A stretch of DNA of 41,310 nt, taken from Gammaproteobacteria bacterium. GTDB taxonomy: Bacteria > Pseudomonadota > Gammaproteobacteria > Steroidobacterales > Steroidobacteraceae. Position numbers and translations under genes: made by a program. The stretch lies in the NCBI GenBank assembly GCA_029865465.1, contig JAOUGW010000003.1, positions 1 through 41,310 of the forward strand. Direction: 5' to 3'. The notes beneath the pieces are model-generated. The model did no database searches. It was not told where the DNA came from and worked only from the letters and a program-made list of their open reading frames with translations. Positions 9,336 through 17,213 of this stretch are shown here, piece by piece. The stretch's first letter is position 1, and the number at the start of each line of letters is the position of its first letter.

Positions 9336-9403
9336 GCCCGAATCATAGCCATGACACCCGCGAAGAGCGATCCCGGGCCGTCACGGGCGCAGGCGCCTCC
9401 CAT

Positions 9404-10261
9404 TCAGCGCGACAACACCGCGAGCACCAGCAGGGCGGCGGCGACCCCGACGATCACCGCGAGCACTCGGCCCCGGCGACCTGCTCCTGCCGGAGGTCGT
9501 GAGGAAGCCAGGCCCTGGGAGTCGATGGTCTCGCTGCCGGCAGGGAAGATACGCACCTGCACGACGGGGATGGGGCTGCGCCCCGAACTGCGAATGCGAA
9601 CGATGTGCGCACTGTAGTCGCGCCCTGGTTGCAGCAGTGGAACCAACTGCCGGCACTCCGCGGCGGGAACGAAGCCGATCTGCGCGCCGTCAGGCAGTTT
9701 GACTGCGATCGCGTCGTCACCACCCGCGCCGGCTGCGGTGGGATGGAGCGTCACGGCCAGTCCCGCCGACGCTTGTCGCGCGATCAGCGCCGGCCGACCT
9801 TCCTGCCGCACTCCGGCCACCATGAACGTGACGTCGAGGATTGGCGCGGTCCTGGCAGGCGCCGCCGCAGCAACAGCGCCCGGCGCTGCGGCGGCCTGCG
9901 CTCGTGCCGACGAATCGGATCTTTCCGCTTGCGTGCGCACCGCGTGCGCATGCTGCCGGGCCTCGAAAGGCAGCACCGCTTCGACCGCGCGATAGACCTC
10001 CGTGTATTCCTCCGCCGTGATCCTGCCGTCGGCGAGCACGCGTTCGATCACGACGCGCAGGAATCGAGCGGCCGGCATTGCGGCGGCGTCGGCATCGTTC
10101 AGCCACTGCCGCAGCCCCGCGATCTCCTCCGGCGCCAGTCGACCGTCGGCGGTCACGGCCTGGCACAACGACAGCAGCTCCGCGCCGAGTTCGGACGCAA
10201 GTTGCGGCCTGGTCAGTGCGAACTGGCGGGTGAGGTAGGTCGGCAGCCCGGTCTCGGTCAT
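9404..10261 (-). CDS. TerB-HIRAN fusion protein with C-terminal membrane anchor
   Basis: A 285-residue protein with an unusual domain order. Residues 20-98 carry two TerB-like helical repeats marked by TADGRLAPEE and LADGRITAEE. An Ala/Arg-rich linker (about 104-140) follows. Residues 143-238 resemble a HIRAN domain, with AIAVKLPDGAQIGFVP and LVPLLQPGRDYSAHIVRI in the expected places. Residues 266-283 form one hydrophobic segment with only two residues after it, so the protein should be a tail-anchored inner membrane protein with both domains in the cytoplasm. TerB domains are known from stress and tellurite-resistance systems and HIRAN from DNA-processing proteins. What the fusion does here is unknown. 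Its ATG at 10261 overlaps the SMP-30 stop (ATGA), so the two are coupled. Confidence 0.75.
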   Translation of the reverse strand: MTETGLPTYLTRQFALTRPQLASELGAELLSLCQAVTADGRLAPEEIAGLRQWLNDADAAAMPAARFLRVVIERVLADGRITAEEYTEVYRAVEAVLPFEARQHAHAVRTQAERSDSSARAQAAAAPGAVAAAAPARTAPILDVTFMVAGVRQEGRPALIARQASAGLAVTLHPTAAGAGGDDAIAVKLPDGAQIGFVPAAECRQLVPLLQPGRDYSAHIVRIRSSGRSPIPVVQVRIFPAGSETIDSQGLASSRPPAGAGRRGRVLAVIVGVAAALLVLAVLSR

Positions 10262-11130
10262 GCAGATGCCTCACCCGCTGTTGCGACATTCGCGCAGAGC
10301 ACGCGGCCCTGGCGTGAGGCGCGCGCAATGTCGCCCACGGAGGAAGGTGCGGTGAGCATGTACAGCGTCCTGCCATCGGAGCCGCCGAGCGCGCATGCGA
10401 AGCAGGGCTGGTCCGTTGCGACCGTGGCGACGATCTCGCCTCCCGGCGCGAACAGGACACATTCGGGGCCGATCGCGTTCGCGATCCAGACGTGGCCGTT
10501 GCGGTCGAGGCAGATGCCGTCCGGCGCGCGCATGCCGACCGTTGCCCAGACACGCCGGTTCGACAGGGCGCCATCCGCTGCGATGTCGAACGCAGTCAAT
10601 CGCAACGCCAGTGTTTCGGCGACGATCAGCGTCGTGCCGTCCGGCGTGATCACGCTGCCGTTCGGGAAATGCATTTCCGTGCTTGCGGTGTGCACGCTGC
10701 CGTCCGGATCGACACGTGCGAGCACGGCCGTCGCGTGGTCCGCGAGCACGCCTTCGACGCCGCGCGCGTGCAGCGCCTGGTCGAGATCGAATCCGAAGTT
10801 GCCGACGTAGGCCCGGCCCAGCCGGTCGACGACCATGTCGTTGCAGTGGAACGTTGCGAGGACCGAGAGGTCGGCGTGGACCTTGATGCCATCGGCATCG
10901 ACCCGGAGCACCTGCCTGCGGTGCATCGACACCACGAGCAGCCGTCCGTCCGGCAGCCAACCGAGGCCGCTCGGCTGGTCGTCGATTTCGAGTTCGGCGC
11001 GCACGTTGCCGCTCGAGTCCATCGACTTGACCGCGTGATCGTAGAAATCGCTGAACCACAGCCGGCCATCGTGCCAGCGGGGTCCCTCACCGAAATAGAG
11101 CCCATCGGCGATCACCGTTGCTCGTGTCAT
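10258..11130 (-). CDS. SMP-30/gluconolactonase-like family hydrolase
   Basis: A 290-residue six-bladed beta-propeller of the SMP-30/gluconolactonase/LRE-like group, which opens lactones using one divalent metal. Candidate metal ligands appear in the right order: Glu15 in YFGEGPRWHDGRLWFSD, Asn97 in HCNDMVVD, Asn157 in HFPNGSVITPDG and Asp204 in RAPDGICLDRNGHVWIAN. There is no signal peptide, so it should be cytoplasmic. The ATG at 11130 follows the protease stop by 14 bases; the open frame above it only shadows that gene. The 3' end overlaps the TerB-HIRAN start. A lactonase in this operon could act on a cyclised pathway intermediate, but this is a guess. Confidence 0.88.
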   Translation of the reverse strand: MTRATVIADGLYFGEGPRWHDGRLWFSDFYDHAVKSMDSSGNVRAELEIDDQPSGLGWLPDGRLLVVSMHRRQVLRVDADGIKVHADLSVLATFHCNDMVVDRLGRAYVGNFGFDLDQALHARGVEGVLADHATAVLARVDPDGSVHTASTEMHFPNGSVITPDGTTLIVAETLALRLTAFDIAADGALSNRRVWATVGMRAPDGICLDRNGHVWIANAIGPECVLFAPGGEIVATVATDQPCFACALGGSDGRTLYMLTAPSSVGDIARASRQGRVLCANVATAGEASA

Positions 11131-11144
11131 GTCCGCTCCCCCGG

Positions 11145-12119
11145 TCAGCGCCCGACCTTGATCTGCAATTCGTTGCGACGGTAATCGATCACCAGTGTAT
11201 CGAGTACGCCAAGCACGTCCATGCCGATGATCAGTGCCGGCTTCGATACCAGCTGCCAGTGCTCGAAGATGTTCAGGTCGGCGAACAGGATCTCGGCGTT
11301 CTTCACCAGCAGGTCGCCCGCGACGATGCTCGGAATCCGCACCCGCGCCGCCTGCTGCACGTCCTCGGTGACGCCGATGATCGCATCGTCCTCCTGGCCG
11401 CGCTCGCCGCGCCGGCGGGCGAGGGCTGCGCGCAGTGCGAGGTTGCCGACGGTCGCCTGTGCGCCCGAGTCGATCAGGGCCGTGGTGCGCACCGGGCCGA
11501 CCATGACCTCGATGCGCATGCCGCGGTTCACGCTGTACTTGAACGGCACCGTCGAGAACCCGGCAGGAGCCGCGGCACCGTGCGAGCGCACGATGCTGAT
11601 CCGGTCCTTGCGGAACTCGATGTGGATGCGCTTGTCCTTCATGCCTTCGCCGCCGAGCACGCCGTCCGCGCCACCGAATGCGTCGGCGACGATGGGTAAG
11701 GTGGCGTTCTCGATCACCAGTTCGCCGAACTCGAGTGTGTCGGCGTGGACGGCCTGCACGATGGCCGAGCCGGTAACGCCGCGCAGTCTCACCGGCTTGG
11801 CGCGCAGCGGCAGACGGGCATCGTCGACCACGCGCTGGATGACGGCCGAGCGGGTGGCGCCGGTGTCCAGCACCAGCCGGTACGGCCCCTTGCCGTTGAT
11901 CAGGACGGGGGCCCAGATGCGGCCGATCCGGTCGCGCGTCGTGGGCGCGACGTAACGCGGTTCGGGCGCGCTGACAACCACTTCCTCGATGCGCTGGGGC
12001 CCGGGTACCTCGGCCTGCGCCAGCGCATGGGACGCCGGCAGGGTGGCGAGAACGACACACACGGCTTGCGCGAGCGTGGGCGCCGAAGTCTGCCGGCAGG
12101 TGCGGAATCGCGCGACCAT
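11145..12119 (-). CDS. Exported retropepsin-like aspartic protease (two catalytic motifs)
   Basis: A 324-residue protein beginning with a signal peptide (hydrophobic AVCVVLATLPASHALA, residues 19-34). It has two aspartic-protease signatures: RLVLDTGATRSAV (Asp85) and TALIDSGAQATVGN (Asp217), each followed by later hydrophobic-hydrophobic-Gly segments such as ADGVLGGEG and ALIIGMDVLGVLDTL. This is the bacterial single-chain retropepsin-like arrangement with two copies of the catalytic lobe. A TTG six bases upstream of the ATG at 12119 is a possible start, but the ATG has an AGG site at a better distance. It is the first gene of the long minus-strand operon and is divergent from the plus-strand metal-transport genes. 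The substrate is unknown. Confidence 0.82.
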   Translation of the reverse strand: MVARFRTCRQTSAPTLAQAVCVVLATLPASHALAQAEVPGPQRIEEVVVSAPEPRYVAPTTRDRIGRIWAPVLINGKGPYRLVLDTGATRSAVIQRVVDDARLPLRAKPVRLRGVTGSAIVQAVHADTLEFGELVIENATLPIVADAFGGADGVLGGEGMKDKRIHIEFRKDRISIVRSHGAAAPAGFSTVPFKYSVNRGMRIEVMVGPVRTTALIDSGAQATVGNLALRAALARRRGERGQEDDAIIGVTEDVQQAARVRIPSIVAGDLLVKNAEILFADLNIFEHWQLVSKPALIIGMDVLGVLDTLVIDYRRNELQIKVGR

Positions 12120-12208
12120 GCTCAACCTATATCACGTCCCGGGCGCGCAGCGGGCAAGGCCCGCGGCATTCCGCTAGTATCTCCGGCATTGGCAAGGAGT
12201 GAGTCGTC

Positions 12209-12520
12209 CTGAGTCCTTCCCGTCGTCACTGGCTCGTCGGCTTGGCACTGATTGCGTTCCTCCTGGCGCAATCGGCGGCGTTGCTGCATGAACTCAGTCA
12301 TGCCGCCGGCGGGCCCGACCGGCAGCTCCCTGCCGGCGAGCGCACGACACTCTGCAAGGAATGCGTCTCACACGCACCGCTGCTGGCCATGGCCGGCAGT
12401 GCCGCGTTCGTATTCTTCCTGACGCTCCAGGTCTCCGGCACGCTGCGGCCCCGCCGCTTCGACGCCCCGGTGCTGCGCGCTGCGCACCGGGCTTTTCTCG
12501 CCCGCGCGCCTCCTCGCTGA
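12209..12520 (+). CDS. Small membrane protein with His and Cys-x2-Cys motifs (DUF2946-like)
   Basis: An open frame of about 103 residues with no ATG. An AAGGAG site at 12194-12199 points to a CTG start at 12209; a TTG at 12242 would give 92 residues but has no ribosome site. The protein has an N-terminal hydrophobic segment ending in LLHELSHAAGG, then TTLCKECVSHAP, then a second hydrophobic segment (LLAMAGSAAFVFFLTL). The His pairs and CxxC in short loops resemble small DUF2946-type proteins that accompany metal-transport genes; I recognise the pattern but not a firm family. A TAGTAT at 12174-12179 could be the -10 box. It lies 69 bases before the porin gene and probably belongs to the same transcription unit. 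Confidence 0.5.
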   Translation: MSPSRRHWLVGLALIAFLLAQSAALLHELSHAAGGPDRQLPAGERTTLCKECVSHAPLLAMAGSAAFVFFLTLQVSGTLRPRRFDAPVLRAAHRAFLARAPPR

Positions 12521-12542
12521 ACGATCGATCCGGTCGATCATG

Positions 12543-12561
12543 CCGGCCGCCTTGCGGCCGG
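12543..12561 (+). other. Perfect hairpin between small membrane protein and porin genes
   Basis: CCGGCCGC (12543-12550) and GCGGCCGG (12554-12561) are exact complements around a CTT loop. The stem lies 22 bases after the small membrane protein stop and 28 bases before the porin start. There is no T-run, so it may be an attenuator, an mRNA-processing or stability element, or a weak terminator that lowers downstream expression. Confidence 0.45.
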
Positions 12562-12589
12562 GCAGCCTTCGTTCAACGAGGATCATCCG

Positions 12590-13972
12590 ATGGGACACCT
12601 TTCCCGGATCATTGCGCCCGTGGCGATTGCGGCCATGGTGGCCCCCGCCGCCGTCCAGGCGGCCGACGATGTCGAGGCACTGCGTGCCGAGATCGCTGCC
12701 ATCAAGGCCGAGTACGCGCAGCGCGTGACCGCGCTCGAAGCCCGCATCGATCAGTTGGAGACGACGGCAACGACGGCGGCCGCGGCACCGGTCGAGCCGC
12801 CGCCTGTGCCGGCGGCACCCGCCCGTACTTCCTCCGCGTTCAATCCGTCCATCTCGGTGATCCTGGCCGGCAATTACGCCGACCTGTCGCAGGATCCTGG
12901 CGATTTCAACTTCGCCGGCTTCATGCCGAGCGGCGGCGAGATCGGTCCGGGCGAGCGCAGCTTCAACCTCGGCGAATCCGAGGTCACGTTTGCAGCCAGC
13001 GTCGATCCGTATTTCACCGCCGCGCTGACCATGGCCCTGTCTGCCGCAGGCGAAACAGGCGTCGAGGAGGCGTTCGCTCGCACCACCTCGCTGCCCGCCG
13101 GATTTTCGGTGAAGGGCGGGCGCTTCTTCTCGGGCTTCGGCTACCTGAACGAGATCCACGCGCATGCCTGGGATTTCGTCGACCAGCCGCTCGTGTACCA
13201 GGCGTTCTATGGCGGGCAGTACGGCCAGGACGGCTTGCAGGTGAAGTGGCTCGCACCGACGGACCTGTTCCTCGAGTTCGGCGCGGAAACGGGTGGTGGC
13301 GGTGAGTTCCCGGGTACGCGCCTCGGTCGCAACGGGCTCAACGGCACGACGTTGTTCACGCACCTGGGTGGCGATCTCGGCGACTCGATCGGGTGGCGCG
13401 CGGGATTGTCGTGGCTGGGCATGGACGCGGAGGACCGCGCCTACGAGGACGTCGACAGCGCCGGCAACGCGGTCGTCAATTCGTTCACCGGCAGTTCCGA
13501 GACGTGGATCGCCGACGCGACGTTCAAGTGGACGCCGGCGTCCAGCACCCGGCGCCAGGCTCTCAAGCTGCAGGCGGAGTACATGCGTCGCACCGAGGAT
13601 GGGTCGCTCGCCTACGACGTCGGCGGTGCGGGGCTCAACGACTCGTACCGCAGCGAACAGGATGGCTGGTACGTGCAGGGCGTGTACCAGTTCAATCCGC
13701 GGTGGCGATTCGGCGTTCGCTATGACGAACTCGACCCGGGTTCGACGCGCATCGGCCTCGTCCAGAGCGGCGACCTGCTGGCGGCCGACTTCCCGCTGTT
13801 GCTGCCGGCGTCGCCGAGCCGCATCACGACGATGATCGACTTCAGCCCGAGCGAGTTCTCGCGCCTGCGCGCGCAGTACGCATGGGACGACTCGCGCGAC
13901 GCCGACACCGACCGGCAGCTGCTCCTGCAGTACATCTACGCTCTCGGCGCCCACGGCGCGCACAAGTTCTAG
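12590..13972 (+). CDS. Porin-like outer membrane beta-barrel protein with N-terminal coiled coil
   Basis: A 460-residue exported protein. The signal peptide ends at VAPAAVQA (about residue 25). It is followed by a coiled-coil-like segment, DVEALRAEIAAIKAEYAQRV, with heptad Leu/Ile spacing, then a Pro/Ala linker. The rest is rich in alternating aromatic and polar strands (for example GWYVQGVYQFNPRWRFGVRYDEL) and ends in Phe, as outer membrane barrels do. It has no TonB box or plug. This layout resembles OprP/phosphoselective-type porins and zinc-associated porins. The last eight residues, GAHGAHKF, carry two His. It is followed after 9 bases by the ZnuA-like gene, so a role in letting a metal ion through the outer membrane is likely but inferred. 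Confidence 0.8.
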   Translation: MGHLSRIIAPVAIAAMVAPAAVQAADDVEALRAEIAAIKAEYAQRVTALEARIDQLETTATTAAAAPVEPPPVPAAPARTSSAFNPSISVILAGNYADLSQDPGDFNFAGFMPSGGEIGPGERSFNLGESEVTFAASVDPYFTAALTMALSAAGETGVEEAFARTTSLPAGFSVKGGRFFSGFGYLNEIHAHAWDFVDQPLVYQAFYGGQYGQDGLQVKWLAPTDLFLEFGAETGGGGEFPGTRLGRNGLNGTTLFTHLGGDLGDSIGWRAGLSWLGMDAEDRAYEDVDSAGNAVVNSFTGSSETWIADATFKWTPASSTRRQALKLQAEYMRRTEDGSLAYDVGGAGLNDSYRSEQDGWYVQGVYQFNPRWRFGVRYDELDPGSTRIGLVQSGDLLAADFPLLLPASPSRITTMIDFSPSEFSRLRAQYAWDDSRDADTDRQLLLQYIYALGAHGAHKF

Positions 13973-13981
13973 GAGACCGGC

Positions 13982-14887
13982 ATGATAAGTCCTGTCCGCG
14001 GCCTGTGCGTCGCATGTGCGCTGATCATCGGGCTGCCGGCACACGCAGCCATCAAGGTGCTGGCCACCACGTCCGACTGGGGTTCGCTGGTGACGGAACT
14101 CGGTGGCGACAAGGTCAACGTCTACACGGCCACCAGTCCGCTGCAGGACGTGCACCGCGTCGATGCCAAGCCGAGCCTGGTGGCGCGTGCCCGTTCGGCC
14201 GATCTCGTCGTCGCGACAGGCGCTGAACTGGAGATCGGCTGGCTGCCGGTGCTGTTGCGGGAATCCAGCAACTCGAAGATCCAGCCGGGCGCCCCCGGTT
14301 ATTTCGAAATCTCCTCGGCGCTGCGACTGCTCGACATCCCGACGGCAGTCGACCGCTCGATGGGTGACGTGCATCCGCTCGGCAATCCGCACGTGCAGCT
14401 CGATCCGCGCAATATCGCGACCGCTGCGAAGGCGCTGTCGGTGCGGCTGGCGCAAGTCGATGCGCCAAACGCGGCTTATTACCAGCAGCGCGGCGCGGAT
14501 TTCCAGGCGCGGTGGCAGCAGGCGATGACGCGGTGGAGCGCACAGGCAGCGACCCTGAGGGACGTCCCGGTGGTCGTCATCCACAAGGACCAGACCTACC
14601 TGATCCACTGGCTCGGCATGAAAGAACTCGCTGCGATCGAGCCCAAGCCCGGCGTGCCGCCGAGCGCGGGGTATCTCGCGGGCCTCGTCTCCCGGCTCGG
14701 CGCCACGCCGCCGAGGATGATCCTGCGCAACGCCTACAACGACCCGAAGGCCTCCGACTGGCTCGCGGAACGGGTGAAGGCGCCGGTGGTGCTGCTGCCG
14801 TTCTCGGTCGGCGGCACGCCCGAGGCGAAGGATCTTTTCGGCCTGTTCGACGACACGCTTCGCCGCCTGCAGGCAGTTGCCAGATGA
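13982..14887 (+). CDS. Metal ABC transporter substrate-binding protein (ZnuA/TroA-like, cluster A-I)
   Basis: A 301-residue periplasmic binding protein with signal peptide (cleavage after about residue 22, LPAHA). It follows the family pattern: KVLATTSDWGSLVTELGGDKV at the mature N-terminus, a first metal His at 58 (LQDVHRVDAKPS), further His at 131 and 137 (GDVHPLGNPHVQLDP), a His at 201 (VVIHKDQTYLIHWLG) and a late acidic residue near the C-terminus. It lacks the long His-rich loop of typical zinc-specific ZnuA. Zinc or manganese are the known cargoes of the cluster; zinc is favoured by the His ligands but not proven. Its stop overlaps the permease start (ATGA at 14884-14887). Confidence 0.87.
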   Translation: MISPVRGLCVACALIIGLPAHAAIKVLATTSDWGSLVTELGGDKVNVYTATSPLQDVHRVDAKPSLVARARSADLVVATGAELEIGWLPVLLRESSNSKIQPGAPGYFEISSALRLLDIPTAVDRSMGDVHPLGNPHVQLDPRNIATAAKALSVRLAQVDAPNAAYYQQRGADFQARWQQAMTRWSAQAATLRDVPVVVIHKDQTYLIHWLGMKELAAIEPKPGVPPSAGYLAGLVSRLGATPPRMILRNAYNDPKASDWLAERVKAPVVLLPFSVGGTPEAKDLFGLFDDTLRRLQAVAR

Positions 14888-15666
14888 ACGATCTCGCCGG
14901 GGATTTCAGCATCCTGTGGCCGGCCCTCGTGGCCGGCATCCTGGTCGTGCTCTCGCACGTGCCGCTCGGGCAGCAGGTGCTCAGGCGCGGCATCGTCTTC
15001 ATCGACCTCGCCATCGCACAGGTCGCGGGCCTCGGCGTGATCGCCGCGCACTCGTTCGGCATGGAGCTGCAGGGGTGGGCGACGCAGGCCGCCGCGGTGG
15101 TCGCGGCACTGCTCGGTGCGCTGCTGCTGACGTGGACCGAGCGCAAGCGTCCCGAGGTGCAGGAGGCCTTGATCGGCGTGCTGTTCGTGCTCGCGTCGAC
15201 CGCGCAGATCCTGCTGCTCGCCAACAACCCGCACGGCGGCGAGGAACTGAAGGACCTGCTGGCCGGGCAGATCCTCTGGGTCTCGACTGACCAGCTGCTG
15301 CGGGCCGCGGTGCTCACCGCGGTGTTCCTGGTCGTCTGGTTCCGCTGGCGCAGCCGCATCGGCGCTATCGGCTTCTACGTGCTGTTCGCGCTGATGGTCA
15401 CGATGTCCGTGCAGCTCGTGGGAGTCTATCTCGTGTTCACCACGCTGATCGTGCCCGCGCTCGCAACGTACCGGCACGCGCGCAAACGGCAGCTGGTGCT
15501 GGGCTATGCCGTCGCGTTTGCGAGCTACATCGTGGGTCTCGCCGTCTCGCTGTTCACGGACCTGCCGTCGAGCCCGGTAATCGTCTGGGCGATGGCGGTG
15601 CTCGGCATCCTGTTGCACCTCACGGCGCGTGGCAACGGCGAGCAACGGCGAGACGAGGAGGGTTGA
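14884..15666 (+). CDS. Metal ABC transporter permease (ZnuB/ABC-3 family)
   Basis: A 260-residue inner membrane protein with seven to eight hydrophobic segments. The N-terminal part (VPLGQQVLRRGIVFIDLAIA, then GLGVIAA) and the later RIGAIGFYVLFALMVTMS, VGVYLVFTTLIVPA pattern are those of the ABC-3 permeases that pair with ZnuA/TroA binding proteins. It is coupled to the binding protein by a 4-base overlap. No ATP-binding subunit (ZnuC) follows: the next gene is convergent. The N-terminus lacks the usual LGxHVvLRRMAFxGDA form. The ATPase must be encoded elsewhere or the pair works differently. Confidence 0.87.
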   Translation: MNDLAGDFSILWPALVAGILVVLSHVPLGQQVLRRGIVFIDLAIAQVAGLGVIAAHSFGMELQGWATQAAAVVAALLGALLLTWTERKRPEVQEALIGVLFVLASTAQILLLANNPHGGEELKDLLAGQILWVSTDQLLRAAVLTAVFLVVWFRWRSRIGAIGFYVLFALMVTMSVQLVGVYLVFTTLIVPALATYRHARKRQLVLGYAVAFASYIVGLAVSLFTDLPSSPVIVWAMAVLGILLHLTARGNGEQRRDEEG

Positions 15667-15668
15667 AT

Positions 15669-15694
15669 GCGGCTGCCGCCATGGCGGCAGCCGC
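15669..15694. terminator. Bidirectional terminator palindrome
   Basis: GCGGCTGCCGCC (15669-15680) and GGCGGCAGCCGC (15683-15694) are perfect complements around AT, giving a 12-pair GC-rich stem. It begins 2 bases after the metal permease stop and ends 20 bases before the stop of the convergent amino acid permease. It has no T-run, but its position between two converging genes fits termination from both sides. Confidence 0.6.
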
Positions 15695-15714
15695 GACCGA
15701 CGCGGCGACGGGGT

Positions 15715-17061
15715 TCAACCGCCGCGCGGCTTGCGGAATGCGTAGTACGAGCCGACGACGACCGCGAGCGTCAGCAGGCTGAAATAGAACTGGCTCGCGA
15801 GCCCCGGCGTCGCCGCCATCGCGACCAGCACCGCGAACATGGCGCCGATCGTCGCGTAGCTGAGCCAGGGGAACAGCCAGACGCGCACGGCCCTGGTTTC
15901 GGTTTCCGGATGCCGGCGGCGCAACCGGATGTGCGCGACGGCAGTCATCAGGTACACGAACAGGATCACCGTGCCGGTCGTGCTGATCAGGAAGGCGAAG
16001 ACCCGGTTCGGCGAGACGATCGCGATGATGACGCCCAGCACGCCGACTGCCGAGCCGAGCAGGATCGAGCGCGCGGGCACGCGGTGCGAATTCACCTCGG
16101 CCAGCCAGCGCGGCGCGTCGCCGCGGTCCGCCATCACGTGCAGCACGCGCGAGCAGACGTACACCGCGGAATTGAGGCACGAGAGCACGGCGGTGAGGAT
16201 GATGAAGCTCATCACCGCGCTGCCCCACTTGAACCCCATGACATTCAGCGCCAGCGTGAACGGCGATTCGCCCGGCTTGACCATCGGCCAGGCGACGACG
16301 GAGACGATCAGCCCCAGCGACACCACGTAGAACAGGAGGATGCGCCAGGTGATCGTCGTGGCCATGCGCACGACGGCCTTCTCGGGATCCTTCGATTCGG
16401 CTGCCGCGACGGTCGTGATCTCCGCGCCCACGAGCGAGAAGAACACCGTCGTCACGGTGGCCACCACCGGCACCCAGCCCTTGGGAGCGAAGCCGCCATG
16501 GTCCGTGAGGTTCGCGAACGTCGCGCCTGCCGGCGCCGTGAGACCGGACGCATAGGCCGCCGCAATCAGGATGAAGGCGATGATGGCGGCCACCTTGATC
16601 GACGAGAACCAGAACTCGAACTCACCGTAGGAGCGCGCCGAGAGCAGGTTGACGGCCGTCATGACGGCCATGAGCGCGAGGCCGATCTGCCACATCGGCA
16701 GGTCGATCCAGAGCTGCAGTATCTGGGCACCGGCGATCGCTTCGATCGGCACCACGACGATCCAGAAGTACCAGTAGAGCCACCCGGCGATGAAGCCGGC
16801 GGCGTCGCCCAACCCGGCGCGCGAGAACTCGGTGAACGTCCGCACGGCAGGATGGGTGATGGCCATCTCGCCGAGCATGCGCATCACGATGAACACGATC
16901 GTACCCGCCAGGATGTACGACAACAGGGCCGCCGGGCCGGCCGCTGCGATCGCGGCACTGCTGCCGACGAACAGGCCGGCGCCGATGACCCCGCCGATCG
17001 TGATCATCGTAATGTGGCGCGGCAGCAGTGTCCGGCTCAGTTCGTGGCGTGGTGCGTGCAA
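15715..17061 (-). CDS. Amino acid permease, APC superfamily AAT family (GabP/AroP-like)
   Basis: A 448-residue transporter with twelve predicted membrane segments. The first reads MITIGGVIGAGLFVGSSAAI, the typical AAT-family helix 1, and EFSRAGLGDAAGFIAGWLYWYFW and GAEITTVAAAESKDPEKAV are the usual later signatures of GabP, AroP, CycA and relatives. These are proton-coupled importers of amino acids or 4-aminobutyrate. The start ATG at 17061 gives a short polar N-terminus, MHAPRHELSRTLLPRHI, as in the family. It stands alone: convergent with the metal transporter genes and divergent from the TRAP binding-protein gene, 152 bases away. Substrate is not determined; GABA-like substrates would fit the omega-aminotransferases in the minus-strand operon. 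Confidence 0.88.
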   Translation of the reverse strand: MHAPRHELSRTLLPRHITMITIGGVIGAGLFVGSSAAIAAAGPAALLSYILAGTIVFIVMRMLGEMAITHPAVRTFTEFSRAGLGDAAGFIAGWLYWYFWIVVVPIEAIAGAQILQLWIDLPMWQIGLALMAVMTAVNLLSARSYGEFEFWFSSIKVAAIIAFILIAAAYASGLTAPAGATFANLTDHGGFAPKGWVPVVATVTTVFFSLVGAEITTVAAAESKDPEKAVVRMATTITWRILLFYVVSLGLIVSVVAWPMVKPGESPFTLALNVMGFKWGSAVMSFIILTAVLSCLNSAVYVCSRVLHVMADRGDAPRWLAEVNSHRVPARSILLGSAVGVLGVIIAIVSPNRVFAFLISTTGTVILFVYLMTAVAHIRLRRRHPETETRAVRVWLFPWLSYATIGAMFAVLVAMAATPGLASQFYFSLLTLAVVVGSYYAFRKPRGG

Positions 17062-17213
17062 GTTGGAAGCCCCGGGATGTCTGCAGTGGCGCGCACCGTC
17101 CTATGGCGGGTCAGCCGTGTCAAGTGATCGGCGTTCAGGCGCGGTACGCCGCCGCACGCGTGCTGCTATCGTATGGCGACCGTCCGGAGCCATCGTCCAG
17201 TGAGGAAGCGCGG

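Noticed and set aside
12126-12200. Zur box upstream of the metal-import genes
   Set aside because: I looked for an AT-rich palindrome of the GTTATNNNATAAC type and found none.
12368-14608. 746-residue open frame on the minus strand across the porin and binding-protein genes
   Set aside because: Composition is His/Arg/Gln-rich, with no domain motif; it is the antisense shadow of two well-supported plus-strand genes in GC-rich DNA.
16340-16420. CRISPR, tRNA, rRNA and transposase signals across the window
   Set aside because: I saw no regular repeat-spacer pattern, no cloverleaf with a CCA end, no rRNA-like stretch and no transposase motif anywhere in the window; this position is only a placeholder for a window-wide negative.
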